This document shows, piece after piece, positions 45,660 to 56,394 of a stretch of DNA of 64,000 bases (the first letter of the stretch is position 1; every line of letters begins with the position of its first letter). Origin of the DNA: Prorocentrum cordatum (taxonomy: Eukaryota; Sar; Dinophyceae; Prorocentrales; Prorocentraceae); the NCBI GenBank assembly GCA_963575745.1, contig CAUYUJ010015849.1, forward strand, positions 458,328-522,327. Reading direction: 5' to 3'. The notes below the pieces were generated by a model, which had not been told where the DNA came from, made no database searches, and saw nothing but the letters and a program-made list of their open reading frames with translations. A program made the translations under genes and the position numbers.

Positions 45660-46075
45660 CTTGGCAAGGTTGGCCCCCGTCTTCGAAGACGCTCCCTCGT
45701 CCCTCTCCTCCTCGCATCGCCCCTCGCCCCGGTCGTCGCGGACCCCCCCCCGCTCTCCTCCGAAATCCAGCGATGTTTTCCGCACATGCCTCTCCTCGGA
45801 AGCACGGCTCCGGGCTCCCTCCCTCTCTCCATCCATCCCTTCTCGTCTTTCCTTCACGTCCCTCCTCTCCCCTCCACTCCGCTCCACTCATCTCTCTGCG
45901 GTCGCCCCTGCTCCGCTGCACTCGCCTCTCCTCCCTCACTCCACTTCCCCCCTATCCCCGCCCCTGATGCCCTCTCATTGTTCTCGCTCCATCGCCTCCT
46001 CCCCTACTCCCCATGCCCTGCCCTTTCTCTTCGTTCCCTTCCAGCCCTTGGGTCTATGCCGTAGCGTCCTGGCCG
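45660..46075. repeat. Pyrimidine-rich low-complexity region
   Basis: CTCC, CCTC and CATC words dominate without a fixed period. No gene was found. Confidence 0.7.
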
Positions 46076-46077
46076 CT

Positions 46078-47600
46078 CTAGATTGTCCTAGGATTCCCAT
46101 CGGTGACGACGCCACTGCCAAGAGAGCCCAAGACGCCTCCAGAAAGGCACCACGAGGCTCCGAAGAGCACCTCAACAAGCCAATACTGCCGAAAGCGGCC
46201 CCAAAATGACTCGACGACGGCCCAGGGGGGCCCCAAGATGCGGACGAGAGAGCAGAACTCATTGAACGTCTGAATGGCAGTGTGGTTTGCCCATCCCATG
46301 CGTTTTCTCCAGCGAAGTCCCAATCTCGCTTCAAGACACCCCCCAGAGACCCAGATATTGCTTAACCAATAAGGCGAAACGTTGGCCCGCGGTCCTACAC
46401 CTGAAACTTGGCAAACCCCTGTTCCAACGAGCTCACGAAGAATGATGCGGCTGCGCGGACCTCTTCTCGGACCTCTTCCACCTGAAGCAGCAACGCACGT
46501 AACGCCGAGTTCCTTCAATCCACACCCACCCGTTGGAAAGGCGGCGGCCAAGGCGATCCAATCGAAATCGTGGCGAGGCCACATCGGTAAGAGACGGGCC
46601 ACTAAATCCGGTCCGCACCACGCGCCAGAAACACGAGGCGAGATCTACAACATCATGCTCCTCGGGAGCTGGCGCACCATGTCAAATAATAACGTGCGTT
46701 CGATCCGCTACGTGATTCCCCACCCGAAGGAAATTCTAAAGGTCTGAAAACTGATCGCTGACATGTGTTATTGTTATTGCGGAGGTTTGCAACGCAGCGC
46801 TGTTGAGAAAGCGCATGCAGCACGACTCCACTGGAAATCAGCTCGCAAATCCCACCAACACACTGTGGCGTGAGTGGTTTAGAGCGTTTCCTCTTCAGCC
46901 CCCCTCCCCCCTTCGAGGAGGGGCTTATCACTGCTCCCTATTGATAAACACCCCCTCCCCCAGGAGACTGACAGCCAACTAGAAGCAATGACAACAATCC
47001 CCTAACGTCCCATACAGAAAACATACACCATACGTACACGCTGGGGCAACCTATTGGGTCATGCTCGTGGGCGCCGCGAGCACTTTCCATTATTTCTTGA
47101 CAGGGGCGGCGGGGAATGTCATCAGTTTGTCTGCGATGCGCAAGGCCATCACCCCGGTCGAGAAACAATACAACATACACCCCGTTGCTAATCAGAGCCA
47201 TGCGCGGCCACCCCGCTATCGTCCAATTGTGTTGACAATGACGGCGGGGAAGCTTGCATATTGCTTGCTGTGTGCAGGCCCACCAGACACCATGATGGCC
47301 TCCCCGCCGCGATTGCGCATTGATTTCGACAGAGATGGCGGGGGCGGGGCCGACATGTTTACCGATGTGTGCAGTCACGTGCTCGGGCGCACCTGGCACT
47401 CCGTGCATGCCCCGAGCGTGGCGCATTTGGCGCGGCTGGACCATGCGGCACACATGGCACACGAGGAAGACGTGACGCATCTGGGGCGCCAGGCAACCCT
47501 GGCACGCTTGGGCCCGGAGGGTGCCTGGCGCACCTGGCGCGTGTGGCGCGCCTGGCACGCGCACATGGGGTTCGCTTGGGTTTCCAATAACTGTCCATCC
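46078..47600. other. Unassigned DNA with ambiguous coding potential
   Basis: A minus-strand frame (46,078-46,602) includes FDWIALAAAFPTGGCGLKEL and then a Trp/Gly/Leu-rich stretch resembling the decayed PSW-GxLG repeats common in dinoflagellate DNA. A plus-strand frame (47,061-47,615) begins protein-like and ends in TGGCGCGCCTGGCAC-type short repeats (47,390-47,575). Neither is recognised. Confidence 0.3.
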
Positions 47601-47609
47601 ACAGAAGAC

Positions 47610-48130
47610 CGCTGAACATGCTGAGGCTCAGGTGCTACTTATGTGTAGGAGGGTGGGTGGGAGTGAGCGAGACAGTTTGCGGGCGGGGAGGGTGTCTTGA
47701 CCCCCCCCCCCACCTACCTAGTTTGAGAGGGGTTGGGAGGCCCAACCAGCAGCTTCGGTTTAGGCGAAGCCCAGATCCCGTTCTGTTGTACCGTAGAAGC
47801 GATGATCCCAGTAGTAGGGGGCGAGCCATCTCAGGTAGTTCTGGTATCGATGGCGAATGGTACACCTCGCGCTGAGGTGTAGTCAGATCAGGGCGGCCGG
47901 CCGCTTTGAGCCAAGCAGCCGCGGATGCACGCCCGTTCCCACTCACGTGCAACGATCAGTTCACTTTAGGATCGGGGGGGGAGGGAGACGATGCGTGAAC
48001 CCGCCGCCTCTATACAACAGGTACAGCAGCGACTCTTTACAAAAAGGGCAGCAAAAGGGCGGGGCCGTGAGGAAGGTGGACACGCACGCAAGTTGCCTTG
48101 CCTGCGCTATACTGTGCATACAAATACTCC
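47610..48130 (-). other. 3' flank of the copia-type element, possible LTR region
   Basis: The polyprotein reading ends at 48,131, so on the minus strand any 3' LTR should lie here. I see no convincing polypurine tract on the minus strand and cannot compare with the 5' LTR, which would lie beyond 64,000. C and G runs occur at 47,700-47,713 and 47,975-47,982. Confidence 0.3.
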
Positions 48131-48724
48131 TCAGGCGGCTACAGAACGAAATGTCTGGCCAGCCCGATAGGAAGCATGGCGCTTTAAGTCATGTTTGAAG
48201 GATTGTGTACCTCCCATGACCTGTAGGAGCATTCCTCCGTCGATGCTCCCATTGGTGTGACCGTCCGCAATCATATCGCGGGTGTCGCGCCACTGAATAC
48301 TGTGCACGATTCCTCGCTCCACCATCTGTCGTATCCAGCTGATGTGTCCTAGAAGGGTACACTCAGTCGGCTTCTTCAAGTCTTTGATTGACAAGGACTA
48401 AGAAACAAACTCAGCATCTATGGTCAACGCGACCTCGATGCTCAAGCCACCCAACGCGAGCATGTCTTTCAACTGAGTAGGAGTTAGCGGCCCCGCGTGG
48501 AGCTCGTGCAGAGTCACGATCGTGGGATAACAGTCCTCCAAGTTGTGGGCAGCCGCTAGTGCCTCTGCTGAATAGCTCGAGCGGACCTGCAAGCGGTGAG
48601 ACTTGCATTGCGCATCGATCAAGTGAACGACGGGCTTACCAGATGGCGCGCTTCCACGCCATAGCAGGCTTGCCCCGCGAATACCATAGCCTTTGACTGT
48701 GGGCGCGCTGTAGAGAAACAACAT
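48131..48724 (-). pseudogene. Copia-type RNase H, one in-frame stop
   Basis: The minus frame carries VKGYGIRGASLLWRGSAPSG, then VRSSYSAEALAAAHNLEDCY, then PTIVTLHELHAGPLTPTQLK, and after a TAG at about 48,400 continues in the same frame with SIKDLKKPTECTLLGHISWI and WRDTRDMIADGHTNGSID, ending at 48,131. The SSYSAE glutamate and the TRDMIADGHTNGSID block correspond to the catalytic E and the conserved TxxxxADxxTK end of copia RNase H. The lysine of TK is Asn here. The usual first catalytic Asp segment is partly lost (LYSAPTVKGY). This domain forms the C-terminus of the polyprotein. Confidence 0.85.
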
Positions 48725-48739
48725 GCACCATCAGCCACA

Positions 48740-49560
48740 CCTGCGTGATTAATGCATGCACCAATGCGCCCCTAAGGCTGACGAACATGTCTGCAACCAT
48801 CTTAGATGCCTGAGCGTCAGCGTCGGCGCCGGTATGTTCAGGATCCTGTATAGGACGGAGCTGTTTGGTGTATTCGTCTTGGTCCAACGTAACGCTGCCG
48901 CCCTCACCCTTGGTATATCTCACAGCACAATTGGTGCACGTGTGCTGGTTGAGTTTACACTTGCCAAAAGTGTATTCTACGCACTTGACACACTTGTCAA
49001 TGGTGTCCTCAGCGCCGGCCATATTGATATCATCAACATGTTTGGCCGTAAGCAGGCCACTGCTCATTTCGAACTCCTCGTCGTAGGACGTGGGTGTGAG
49101 ACGAAACCTCTCGTGGTCCTTCTGACCTTCAGTGAGAAAGCTCGGGGTGCGTCTTTAGTGCCGGTGCCTGGCTTGAGGCGCTGCACGCAGTGCTTCGACT
49201 CGTCGTGGTGTTCGAATCCTGGAAGAGTTCGAACGCCGCGGCCGATCCAGGCGCCAAAGTAAAACACGCCACACGTTATTTTTTCACCAGTTGCCTCAGC
49301 AAGTTCCTGGTAAGTCAACCCGTTCAGGAAGGCCGTGTCGATGTCGAGGGAGGCAATGGCCCATTGCTCCTGGCACGCTGCTGCGCTCGCGAGTAGTCTC
49401 TGGCTTGACCGCCGTGCTGTCCCCGAAAAGGTGTCCACGTCAAAGGCTTCAAGGTCCACGAAGCCTCGAAGCACCGAGCGTAACCTGATGGTGCGCTATA
49501 TTTCGCCCTTCTCGTTCTTCACCAACTTCCATGTTTGCGCATACCTCGAAGTCATGATGT
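48740..49560 (-). pseudogene. Copia-type reverse transcriptase (RVT_2), frame-broken
   Basis: It starts with RYAQTWKLVKNEKGEI (49.54 kb), then in another frame RGFVDLEAFDVDTFSGTARR and WAIASLDIDTAFLNGLTYQE, where the LDIDTAFLNG block is palm motif A with the catalytic Asp. LKPGTGTKDAPRAFSLKV follows, then the catalytic box as KHVDDINMAG near 49,030-49,055 (YVDD in most copia elements). The fingers-palm part has at least two frame changes, at about 49,495 and 49,065. It would synthesise cDNA from the element RNA. The His-Val-Asp-Asp box keeps both aspartates. Confidence 0.9.
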
Positions 49561-50800
49561 TTGACGATTTAGATAGGTCTTGCATGTTGGAGCACTTGTT
49601 GTCAAACCATGTCTTGAGTTCAATGTATAGGGCTTTCGATCCTTCGTCGGGATTCGCTTGGACGTCAGCCTTCGCGAGGAGGTCGTCTTCCTTGACGACC
49701 GCAGCTCGCTTTGCAGCGGCGGCGACATATACTCGCGCGGTGGTCACGCGGTCGGCATCAAATATCCTGCGCTGTTGTTCGGATAGGACTACCTCTGACA
49801 TTTCTGCCGTGAAGCAGATTTCTACAGATTGTCCATTTTCGTCGGGGTCCAGTCCGTAGCTGCCACCTTCGACCGTGGAGCACAGTGGGACATGATACGT
49901 CTCCTCGATGTCAAGGTCGTGTGGGTGCCCCCAATTAGGTGTCCCCGCTACTCTACTGCTACTGTGATCAGCGCACTGCTGTCTGGAATCATCAGCGTGG
50001 GTACTGTGAAAAGATACTCTAGTGGAGTTGCCTCCACTAGTTCCCTCTTCATCTTGTAGTTCTGCATACCGCACTTCCATAAAGTGTGCCTCGACGTCAG
50101 CCTCCGATTCCTCATAAATCGTGGGAAGCCGTCCATCCTCCTGTGGCGGTTCGGCTTCTGAGGCTTCTTTTGCGGTTCCATCCGGTGTCGGTGCATCCGC
50201 CAGTTCCTCAAACCTTGCCATATCCTGGTGAAGCCCCGCTTGAGGTTTGGTGGACTTCAGGCACTGGATGGTTCTAGAATGTGCTGATCCAGTTATATCG
50301 TGAATGCTAGGAGCGGCGCCTTCTGCTTCATGATTGTGAAATCCTGGATTCACATGGTTGTCATAGTGGACCAATATGCAACTGTCAGCGTAAGCAACCA
50401 GAGGTAGCTCGTGGATACCCCTGGCTAACCTGACCAAAACTACGTTCTCAATGCGGAAGAAGTTTCGGATGAGGTATTGTAAAGCCAGATGTCCCTTAGG
50501 AGATAATCGGTTTGCGCTTGTCATCTGAAGCATCCCCTTCTTCGTCGGGACATAGCCAAAGGTCACAGCAGGTCTCCGCGCAGGTAAACTGGTCACGAAC
50601 GTCAGCGCTGTCCGTACTGCAGTGTTGTCGGAGCCAATTTTTCTGGCTATCGTACCTTCAATGTAAAGTGAATGTCGCGCATCGCCGTATTGCGCCAGAA
50701 CGGCGCGGCTTCCCACTTGAATGATGACTTGACTCCTCTCGGGATCGTTTCTTACGGCTGAGAATGGGCCACTCCAGCCTCCCCAGTCGTCCTTCGTGGT
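49496..50800 (-). pseudogene. Integrase C-terminal and long linker to reverse transcriptase
   Basis: This is the single longest intact stretch of the element. After ALFGRQPAMLPDLRILDHEQ it reads TKTTVTGQNFYDEGDLVDYH and DDWGGWSGPFSAVRNDPERS, the integrase C-terminal DNA-binding part, then an acidic linker rich in Glu, Asp and Ser, and ends in EDDLLAKADVQANPDEGSKA just before the reverse transcriptase. There are no stops from 51,220 to 49,496 (574 codons), so decay is uneven along the element. Confidence 0.8.
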
Positions 50801-51600
50801 TGTGGGGCGATGGTAATCTACTAAATCTCCTTCGTCGTAGAAATTCTGACCGGTGACAGTTGTCTTAGTGCGTAATGCACGATTGGTCATGGCTACTACA
50901 GTGGCCTGCGTGATAGCTTCAATGCATACTTTGCGCATCATCTGTTCACGAGAATGATCCGACGTTTCCGCCAGCTGTTCGTGATCCAGGATACGCAAGT
51001 CAGGGAGCATTGCCGGTTGCCGTCCAAACAGGGCGTTGCATGGAGACACCTCACTATAGAAGGTGAACGCGCTGGCGGCAAACAAGGCCTCATGCAGTAG
51101 CCGTGTGAACACAAGGGGTATGTCTGACCTGTTGAGTTCAGCTTCCATAGCATGAAGTATATGGCGCAATAAATATGCCATTTCAGGCTTCGATCGTCGC
51201 AGCGTGTTGCCTACGCGCACGTATCTCTAGTTCAGCGCCCTTTTTGCCTTAAGGAGTGCCCTGGCAGTGTCGTTGTTGAGGGCGCCCTCTCCATCGGAGT
51301 AGAGTACCTTTGCATATCCAAACTGCATTCGGCACTGATGGTATGCATCCAGGATACTGGTCATCGTCTTGTCTGGTATCTCCATTCCAGTAGCATACTG
51401 AATGCAACAACAATGCAATGAAATATCGAATGCTCTTGATTGTAGAAGATAAGATCACATTCAACTGCAACGTTGAAATTGCCAGGCAGAGCAGTAGATG
51501 GCATAACCGCATGCCCGGGCTTGTTCCAAGCCCTGCACTCCCGACATGTGTCGCAAACACCTTTAATCAGGTTGAGTCTGACGCTGTCCAGACCTATCTA
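50750..51600 (-). pseudogene. Copia-type integrase, catalytic core interrupted
   Basis: A zinc-type end is visible as CDTCRECRAWNKPGH near 51,510-51,555. The first catalytic Asp is in VECDLIFYNQEHSIF (about 51,440-51,475). The second is in AKVLYSDGEGALNNDTARAL (about 51,255-51,315). The catalytic Glu segment is readable only in a third frame, as RARRQHAATIEA followed by a TGA (about 51,185-51,220). LLRHILHAMEAELNRSDIPL and ASAFTFYSEVSPCNALFGRQ then continue in the long frame 51,220-49,496. Thus two frameshifts and a stop lie around the active site. Its function would be cDNA insertion. Confidence 0.9.
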
Positions 51601-52500
51601 GGTTAATACGAGTCTCATCTTAAGCTTTTTCCCATGGCACCAACGCAAGCGTAGCTTCCGCAGCTCGCGTGTTACCACGCTTGGGTCAAGGCTTCGTAAG
51701 TTTTGTAGACTGAACTGTACGTCGAACCTTGACCAGCCTGGAAGTCGTGGTCGTGCAGCAAGGTTACCCGCTGATGGCGGTGGGGGTGGATATCCTCCTT
51801 GCTGTCGGCCACGTCTGACTCTGACCTGTGGCAGTCGATTGTGATCATCCGAACTCCTAGCTCCGCTCGAGGCAGGTAGCCCGGCAGCAGGTTCAGCAAC
51901 ATGTCTGCCGACTGCATTGTCGTGGCTGCTGGCGCCCGCCGCGGGTCCGACTCTAGAGCTGGGTCTTGGTGCTCGTAGTCGCACAAGTGGTGGTGCGGCT
52001 TGCGCCTCGGGTGGTGTTGCTGCTGGTTCGGCAGAAGCCGGCGGTGCCTGTCCGTGATTGTCAGGCAGCTTCCAAGGTTTGGCAAACTTGCATTTGCCAG
52101 GTGTCCGTACATGTCCAGGCTTGTTCTGACCGTAGTTCTTCTTACAGCTCGGACATTCCCAATGGTAGCCTTCCTTATCGTACAACCTGCAATGCTTGGG
52201 ATCTCTGCCATGCGAGGGAGAGCGCATGGTAGCATTATCCGCGCATGCAAAACATCCTAGCCCCCCCGATGGCGGTCTCGCGATCGAACCGTCGGGTTGC
52301 CGCGGGATCGATGGAGCGTCCAAATCATATCCCTCACGTTGGTGACTAGCACGGTGGAAGAATAAGGGCGACCATGAAAGGGACCACGGTTTACTTGGAA
52401 AAGATCGTGTGCGATCTGCACTGCGTCGACAAAAAGAAACTGCATCGTTGGAGTATAGCGCGCAGCAATGGACAATTCTTTGTTGCATGCCGACGCATGT
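51600..52500 (-). pseudogene. Cys-rich module and pre-integrase segment
   Basis: The minus frame carries GCFACADNATMRSPSHGRDP, then WECPSCKKNYGQNKPGHVRT and GKCKFA: two CxxC pairs plus further Cys/His in a pattern that suggests bound zinc. A Pro/Ala-rich linker follows, then SLQNLRSLDPSVVTRELRKL, which is the pre-integrase segment of this element type. A TAA ends the frame at 51,603, so the integrase that follows is out of frame. The role of the Cys-rich module is not known to me. Confidence 0.75.
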
Positions 52501-52525
52501 TGGCGATACCAGCACATCGTCTTCG

Positions 52526-53239
52526 TTCAAAAAGTGTCAGTTGAAAACGGTAGTTGGCCATGATCTCGGTCGGCTTTCGTATCAATACCCCATGGGAATC
52601 GCGTAAGCTGGTGGTGCATTGATCCATCGTCACCTTGCAAGTGCCCTTACATGTGGCTAATGTGGTCCATGGTGGTATCTGGTCCACCCAAGTACCCACT
52701 GGTTGTTCTCGTAAACAAAACCGTCGTAATCGTTCTGACGTATAGCAACCTGACCACAAATTCTGTTAAGGAAGATCTTATTTGCGGTGCGCATGCCAAA
52801 TATCATGGTTGACTGGGGAGTTGAAATAGGAAGGCAACCCAGTCGCTCCGCAGCTGGGTTGTAGTATGACAACACTGACGATTCAAAAAGTGTAAAAGGA
52901 CAACGGCAAGGGGCCATGATCTCAGTCGGTTTTCGTATCAATACCCCATGGGAATCGCGTAAGCCGGTAGTGCATTGACCCATCGTCACCTTGCAAGTGC
53001 CCGTACATGTGGCTAATGTGGTCCATGGTGGTATCTGATCCACCCAAGTAACCGCTGGTTGTTCTCGTATATACAACCGTCGCAATCGTTCTGACGTATA
53101 GCAACCTGACCACAAAACTTGGCAATGAAGATCTTATTTGCGGCGCGCATGCCAAATATCATGGTTGACTGGGGCGTTGAAATATGAAGGCAACCCAGTC
53201 GCTCTGCAGCTGGGTTGTAGTAGGACAACACTGACGAAG
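52526..53239 (-). repeat. In-frame 357-bp tandem duplication inside the methyltransferase-like domain
   Basis: Copy one (52,526-52,882) and copy two (52,883-53,239) are about 90 percent identical by eye and offset by exactly 357 bases, that is 119 codons. Both encode IREQPAVTWVDQIPPWTTLA-like and RDSHGVLIRKPTEIM segments and both keep the QPSC-region start. The duplication therefore occurred while, or before, the reading frame mattered, but each copy has its own later frame changes. Confidence 0.9.
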
Positions 53240-53430
53240 CAAACGCCTAGGTAGTGCATCGCTGCATCCTGGACATCCTTGTTTCCAAGGTCGGTATAGA
53301 AGCGCTTGTCTAAGTTTCCCCCCGAGGACAAACCGCGATTGATTGCTAGCTGCGATATGCCTCCACATCCTCCGCACAATTCCAACATGTCAACCTTGTT
53401 GTGTCGTCCACAACATAACGTTGGGATCAT
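52530..53430 (-). pseudogene. Cytosine-C5 DNA-methyltransferase-like domain carried by the retrotransposon
   Basis: The domain begins VDMLELCGGCGGISQLAINR at about 53,395-53,340, matching the AdoMet-binding motif I (fxGxGG) of C5-cytosine methyltransferases. TDLGNKDVQDAAMHYL follows, then VVLLQPSCRATGLPSYFNAP near 53,165-53,225, where QPSC occupies the place of the catalytic Pro-Pro-Cys loop (motif IV). The rest of the domain is the duplicated block described separately. Methyltransferase-like domains of this kind are known in copia-like elements of dinoflagellates, and dedicated cytosine methyltransferases captured by retrotransposons have been reported for this group. Whether the QPSC lineage methylates DNA is not shown. 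This copy has frameshifts after motif IV. Confidence 0.7.
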
Positions 53431-53978
53431 GGAGAATACATCCGCGTAGGATGCAGCAGGCAGCCCCGCAAATGATGCGATGCAGTTTTCCTCTTCATCA
53501 TCGCTTTCCGTGTCGGAGTCAAGGGGGGCGTCGGTGTAGTCGCACTATATCCGGGACCTCTAAGGTCATCCCCGCAGTCGTCGTTGCCTCCTTCGACTGT
53601 CTTGGGTATCTCGCGTGGCTTGATGCCCGCGTCTTTGTCGGCTTTATGTTTTTTCTTGTGTTTGATCCGGGCATCGGTCGGAAATGCTGTCTGTTGTTCA
53701 AAATCAGATGAACGTGGCGTCGGACATTCGGGAGTAGAGGGGAGCGCGCGGCTTCGCTCAATCGAAGGGGGGGGGGAACGATCGTCATCGACGAAAGCAA
53801 CTCGCCTTGGGCGTGGACGTGGGTCCTCCTGTCCGATGAGAACCAGTTCTGGCGGCTCCCAGTATAACCGAGTACGAATGTTTGTTATACCATTCGGTAA
53901 CGGTGCAGTGTAATTGTACACGATAGGCTGGCCCTGGATCTCGATGTCTTGTAGAATCTGATTGTCGCCCAGGTTCAT
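53427..53978 (-). pseudogene. Linker preceding the methyltransferase-like domain
   Basis: An open 183-codon minus frame starts MNLGDNQILQDIEIQGQPIV and continues with TRLYWEPPELVLIGQEDPRP, then a Lys/His/Asp-rich disordered part (DARIKHKKKHKADKDAGIKP). It appears to connect the conserved unknown domain upstream with the methyltransferase-like domain. No function is recognised. Confidence 0.5.
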
Positions 53979-54139
53979 CGTTGCCCGTCTTGCGACATGG
54001 TCCTATTCAGGGCCATGCTTCGGAGACTGAACGTAAGTTTGAGCTCCTTTACCCACTCGCGTGTGGAAGCTAAGGTGTACAGCATTCGTGCGGTTTCTAT
54101 ATGTTTTGCGCATGCCCATTTGATCAATGAATCCCGGGG

Positions 54140-54760
54140 TTATGGTAGCCAATGTTGTGTTGCGCCATCCTGCCCTCTGAGCGCCTTCGCCAGACCTGTC
54201 CAATTCATGCTCAGCAAGTTGGGCAGGCTTCCCCGTTGACACTTACATCTCCACCAGTTGATTGGGATGCGCGTGTAGGTAGTTGCAACTTGCAGATACG
54301 ATCCGCTAGGCAAATTACTTGATTGGTCGCATTTCAAACCGAAGCGGCAGCATCGCATACGCATGACCTGCAAGTCGAGATCTTCAATGGCATCTCGCAT
54401 GGAGCCCTGTTTCCAAAAATAACCTGGCGGTCCCACCAGTGCAATAGACAAGCGTAGAGCCCGAGCCTGAGTCATCAAATTTTGGATGCGTTGATCATGT
54501 GGCCCTGCCCGCTTTCCAAGCAACCTAACGTGCCAGTCAGCGGGAGGTGCCACCCACAACAATTGATAATCACCCGAGAGTAGAGCACCCAAATATTGTG
54601 TACCAGTAGAGGTCGTAACCTCTGCATGTGTAACGTGGTCACACATGTAACCACGAGCTCGGAGTCCAGCGCAAGCTGTCCGTATGTCCTCAATCACATG
54701 TGCACGAAAATGATAATGATGCGATGGGCGCTCCTTTTCTGCAGCGGCCACACAGCCGGG
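54140..54760 (-). pseudogene. Conserved unknown domain between protease and methyltransferase
   Basis: It reads HFRAHVIEDIRTACAGLRAR, then TTSTGTQYLGALLSGDYQLL, WVAPPADWHVRLLGKRAG, IALVGPPGYFWKQGSMRDAI and LRVMRMR-like CCRFGLKCDQSSNLPSGSYL. The segment recurs in dinoflagellate copia elements in my experience and looks like a Rossmann-type or methyltransferase-adjacent fold (alternating beta-alpha pattern, GPPGYFWK loop). It may be the amino half of a two-part methyltransferase. The upstream 54,760-55,000 stretch is GC-rich and breaks the continuity, as if inserted. Confidence 0.6.
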
Positions 54761-55022
54761 TCCACTGCTGCCCCTGGCAGCCGCGCAGCCGGGCTCGCCG
54801 CCGCCCATGGCGCGCGCAGCCGGCGCCTGAGAAAAGAATGCAGGTTCCCCCGCGCTAGATGACAGAGCCTGAGCGTTCGGCCTGCCGGAGCAAGCGCGGG
54901 TGGCCGTGGCAAGGGCCTGCCCCCGTCACTCATTTCCAAATAAGGGGGGCGTCCAAATGCCCGTGCCACGCTGCGCTGCAGAGCCGCTGCTCGATGTGAA
55001 AATATAAAACTTCTCAGCGACA

Positions 55023-55406
55023 TCATCCCCTTTTCCGCAGGTGCACCGGCCTTCGCGTCGGGCGGCATCCACTTATTGCCCTCCTCGTAGATGGCCTGAT
55101 AGACCTTCGCCTGCATGCGGCGCAAGGCGAAGTCCTGGTCGGCCGAGGCGTGGGGATAGCCCCGAAGGACGCATTCCTGCAATGCCAGATCTTCAACGTG
55201 TTATTCACCAAAGACTGGGTCATAAAAGCGAGATTCTCCTCGTTGATGGAGACGCTGATGCCCTTGATATCCTGTGACATCAGATATGTGTGGGCATCGC
55301 TCATAGCAGGTGTCCCCGCGGCTGGCTCCGCGCCAGCAGTCTCTTTGACGATCAGCGGGGCATCCTCGCATTGACAATTGGCCGTAATAATAAACGCCAT
55401 CGGCAT
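55023..55406 (-). pseudogene. Post-protease linker, frameshifted
   Basis: One frame reads ISVSINEENLAFMTQSLVNN to about 55,180, and another picks up with ECVLRGYPHASADQDFALRR and QAKVYQAIYEEGNKWMPPDA to about 55,020. A single-base indel near 55,180 therefore separates them. Contains the AGTPA copy of the dispersed motif at 55,305-55,319. Confidence 0.55.
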
Positions 55407-55413
55407 TTTTGCC

Positions 55414-56394
55414 TCAGTTGGTCCCGTACTCGTCGACCTTGAGCGCCAGGTGCCCAGAAGGCGTTTTCATCAGATCGAAAACTGTGGCACCCTTACCAAG
55501 CAGGAACTTGTACATATCAGAGCCAGGGGGGCTCATCTTCTCGTGCCCCTGCTCCGGGAGCAGGATAGTCCCCATCTTAGACATACTCCTCAGACCCAGA
55601 ATAGCAGGGAGATGTCCCCATGAACCCTCAGCCACGTTAGCTGAGTAGGCATCAAGTCTGGGCTCAGCAGGTATCCCCGCCAGATTCCCTTTCTGCTTGC
55701 GCGCAATTTTGCAGCGCAAGGACTTGTCACATACAGCGGCACCATGTCCCACTCCCGACACGTAGAGACTCTTCGTCAGTCTCAGCTTCTTGATGTCGTG
55801 TCCATGGGAACGGGATACTCGTTCAAATGCCTGTGCCGTTTGTAGACCAATGGTGCTGGTTTTGCTGCCGGTGCCCAAAAGGATTTGCGGCATTCCATCC
55901 ACCATGGTCCCACTGTTTGCGGCCAGGGCCAGTTCATGGCGTTCTCCGAATATTCCTGGCACCTCAGACAGCGTCGTACCATGCATACCCTTGCGGCGCC
56001 TCTGCTCCAACACCCAACCGTTCCTTCTCAGAGACATGAAGACGTTCCTGTATCCGCGGGCCTCCACCTCCGCAGTGGGGTTCTTCTCGGAAATCCAGAC
56101 CGCAGGATGCTCGTCATGCATGTGCGGGCGCGGTGCTGATGCGAGCGGGATGCTCGTGAACGTATATTCGTCGGCACGCGCGCCTATCTGACCATCTGTG
56201 TTCACCATCAACACAGTGCGTCGCATGTCGCGCCCGGATAGAACTGATGCCACTGCGCGCGCTCGCTGGGCTTTCCGTCGTGCGCTGGCTGCGCGGGCGG
56301 GTGTCTCGCCCATATGGCATGTGGCATGTAGGTATGTGGAGATTGAAGCCACTGCGCGCCTGTCTCGGCGGCTCTCTCCATGCGCCTCAGCCAC
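55414..56394 (-). pseudogene. Copia-type aspartic protease with catalytic Asp replaced by Gly
   Basis: The protease core begins MVDGMPQILLGTGSKTSTIG near 55,860-55,915. The expected (D)TGS triad reads G-T-G-S here, from GGC where GAC would give Asp, so the active site is lost. KKLRLTKSLYVSGVGHGAAV follows (flap region), then HLPAILGLRSMSKMGTILLP, the hydrophobic (I/L)LGxxxM block near the C-terminus, and LMKTPSGHLALKVDEYG at the end. Upstream in the same frame are ARADEYTFTSIPLASAPRPH and RRNGWVLEQRRRKGMHG. The enzyme would cut the polyprotein. This copy could not. Confidence 0.85.

Noticed and set aside
45225-46209. Thr/His-rich ORFs over the CA tract.
   Set aside because: They are microsatellite translation followed by pyrimidine-rich low complexity.
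47900-47924. Leader-like TCCGCGGCTGCTTGGCTCAA on the minus strand.
   Set aside because: Only about 15 of 21 positions agree with DinoSL and the central CCATTTT is lost. This is too weak to separate from chance.
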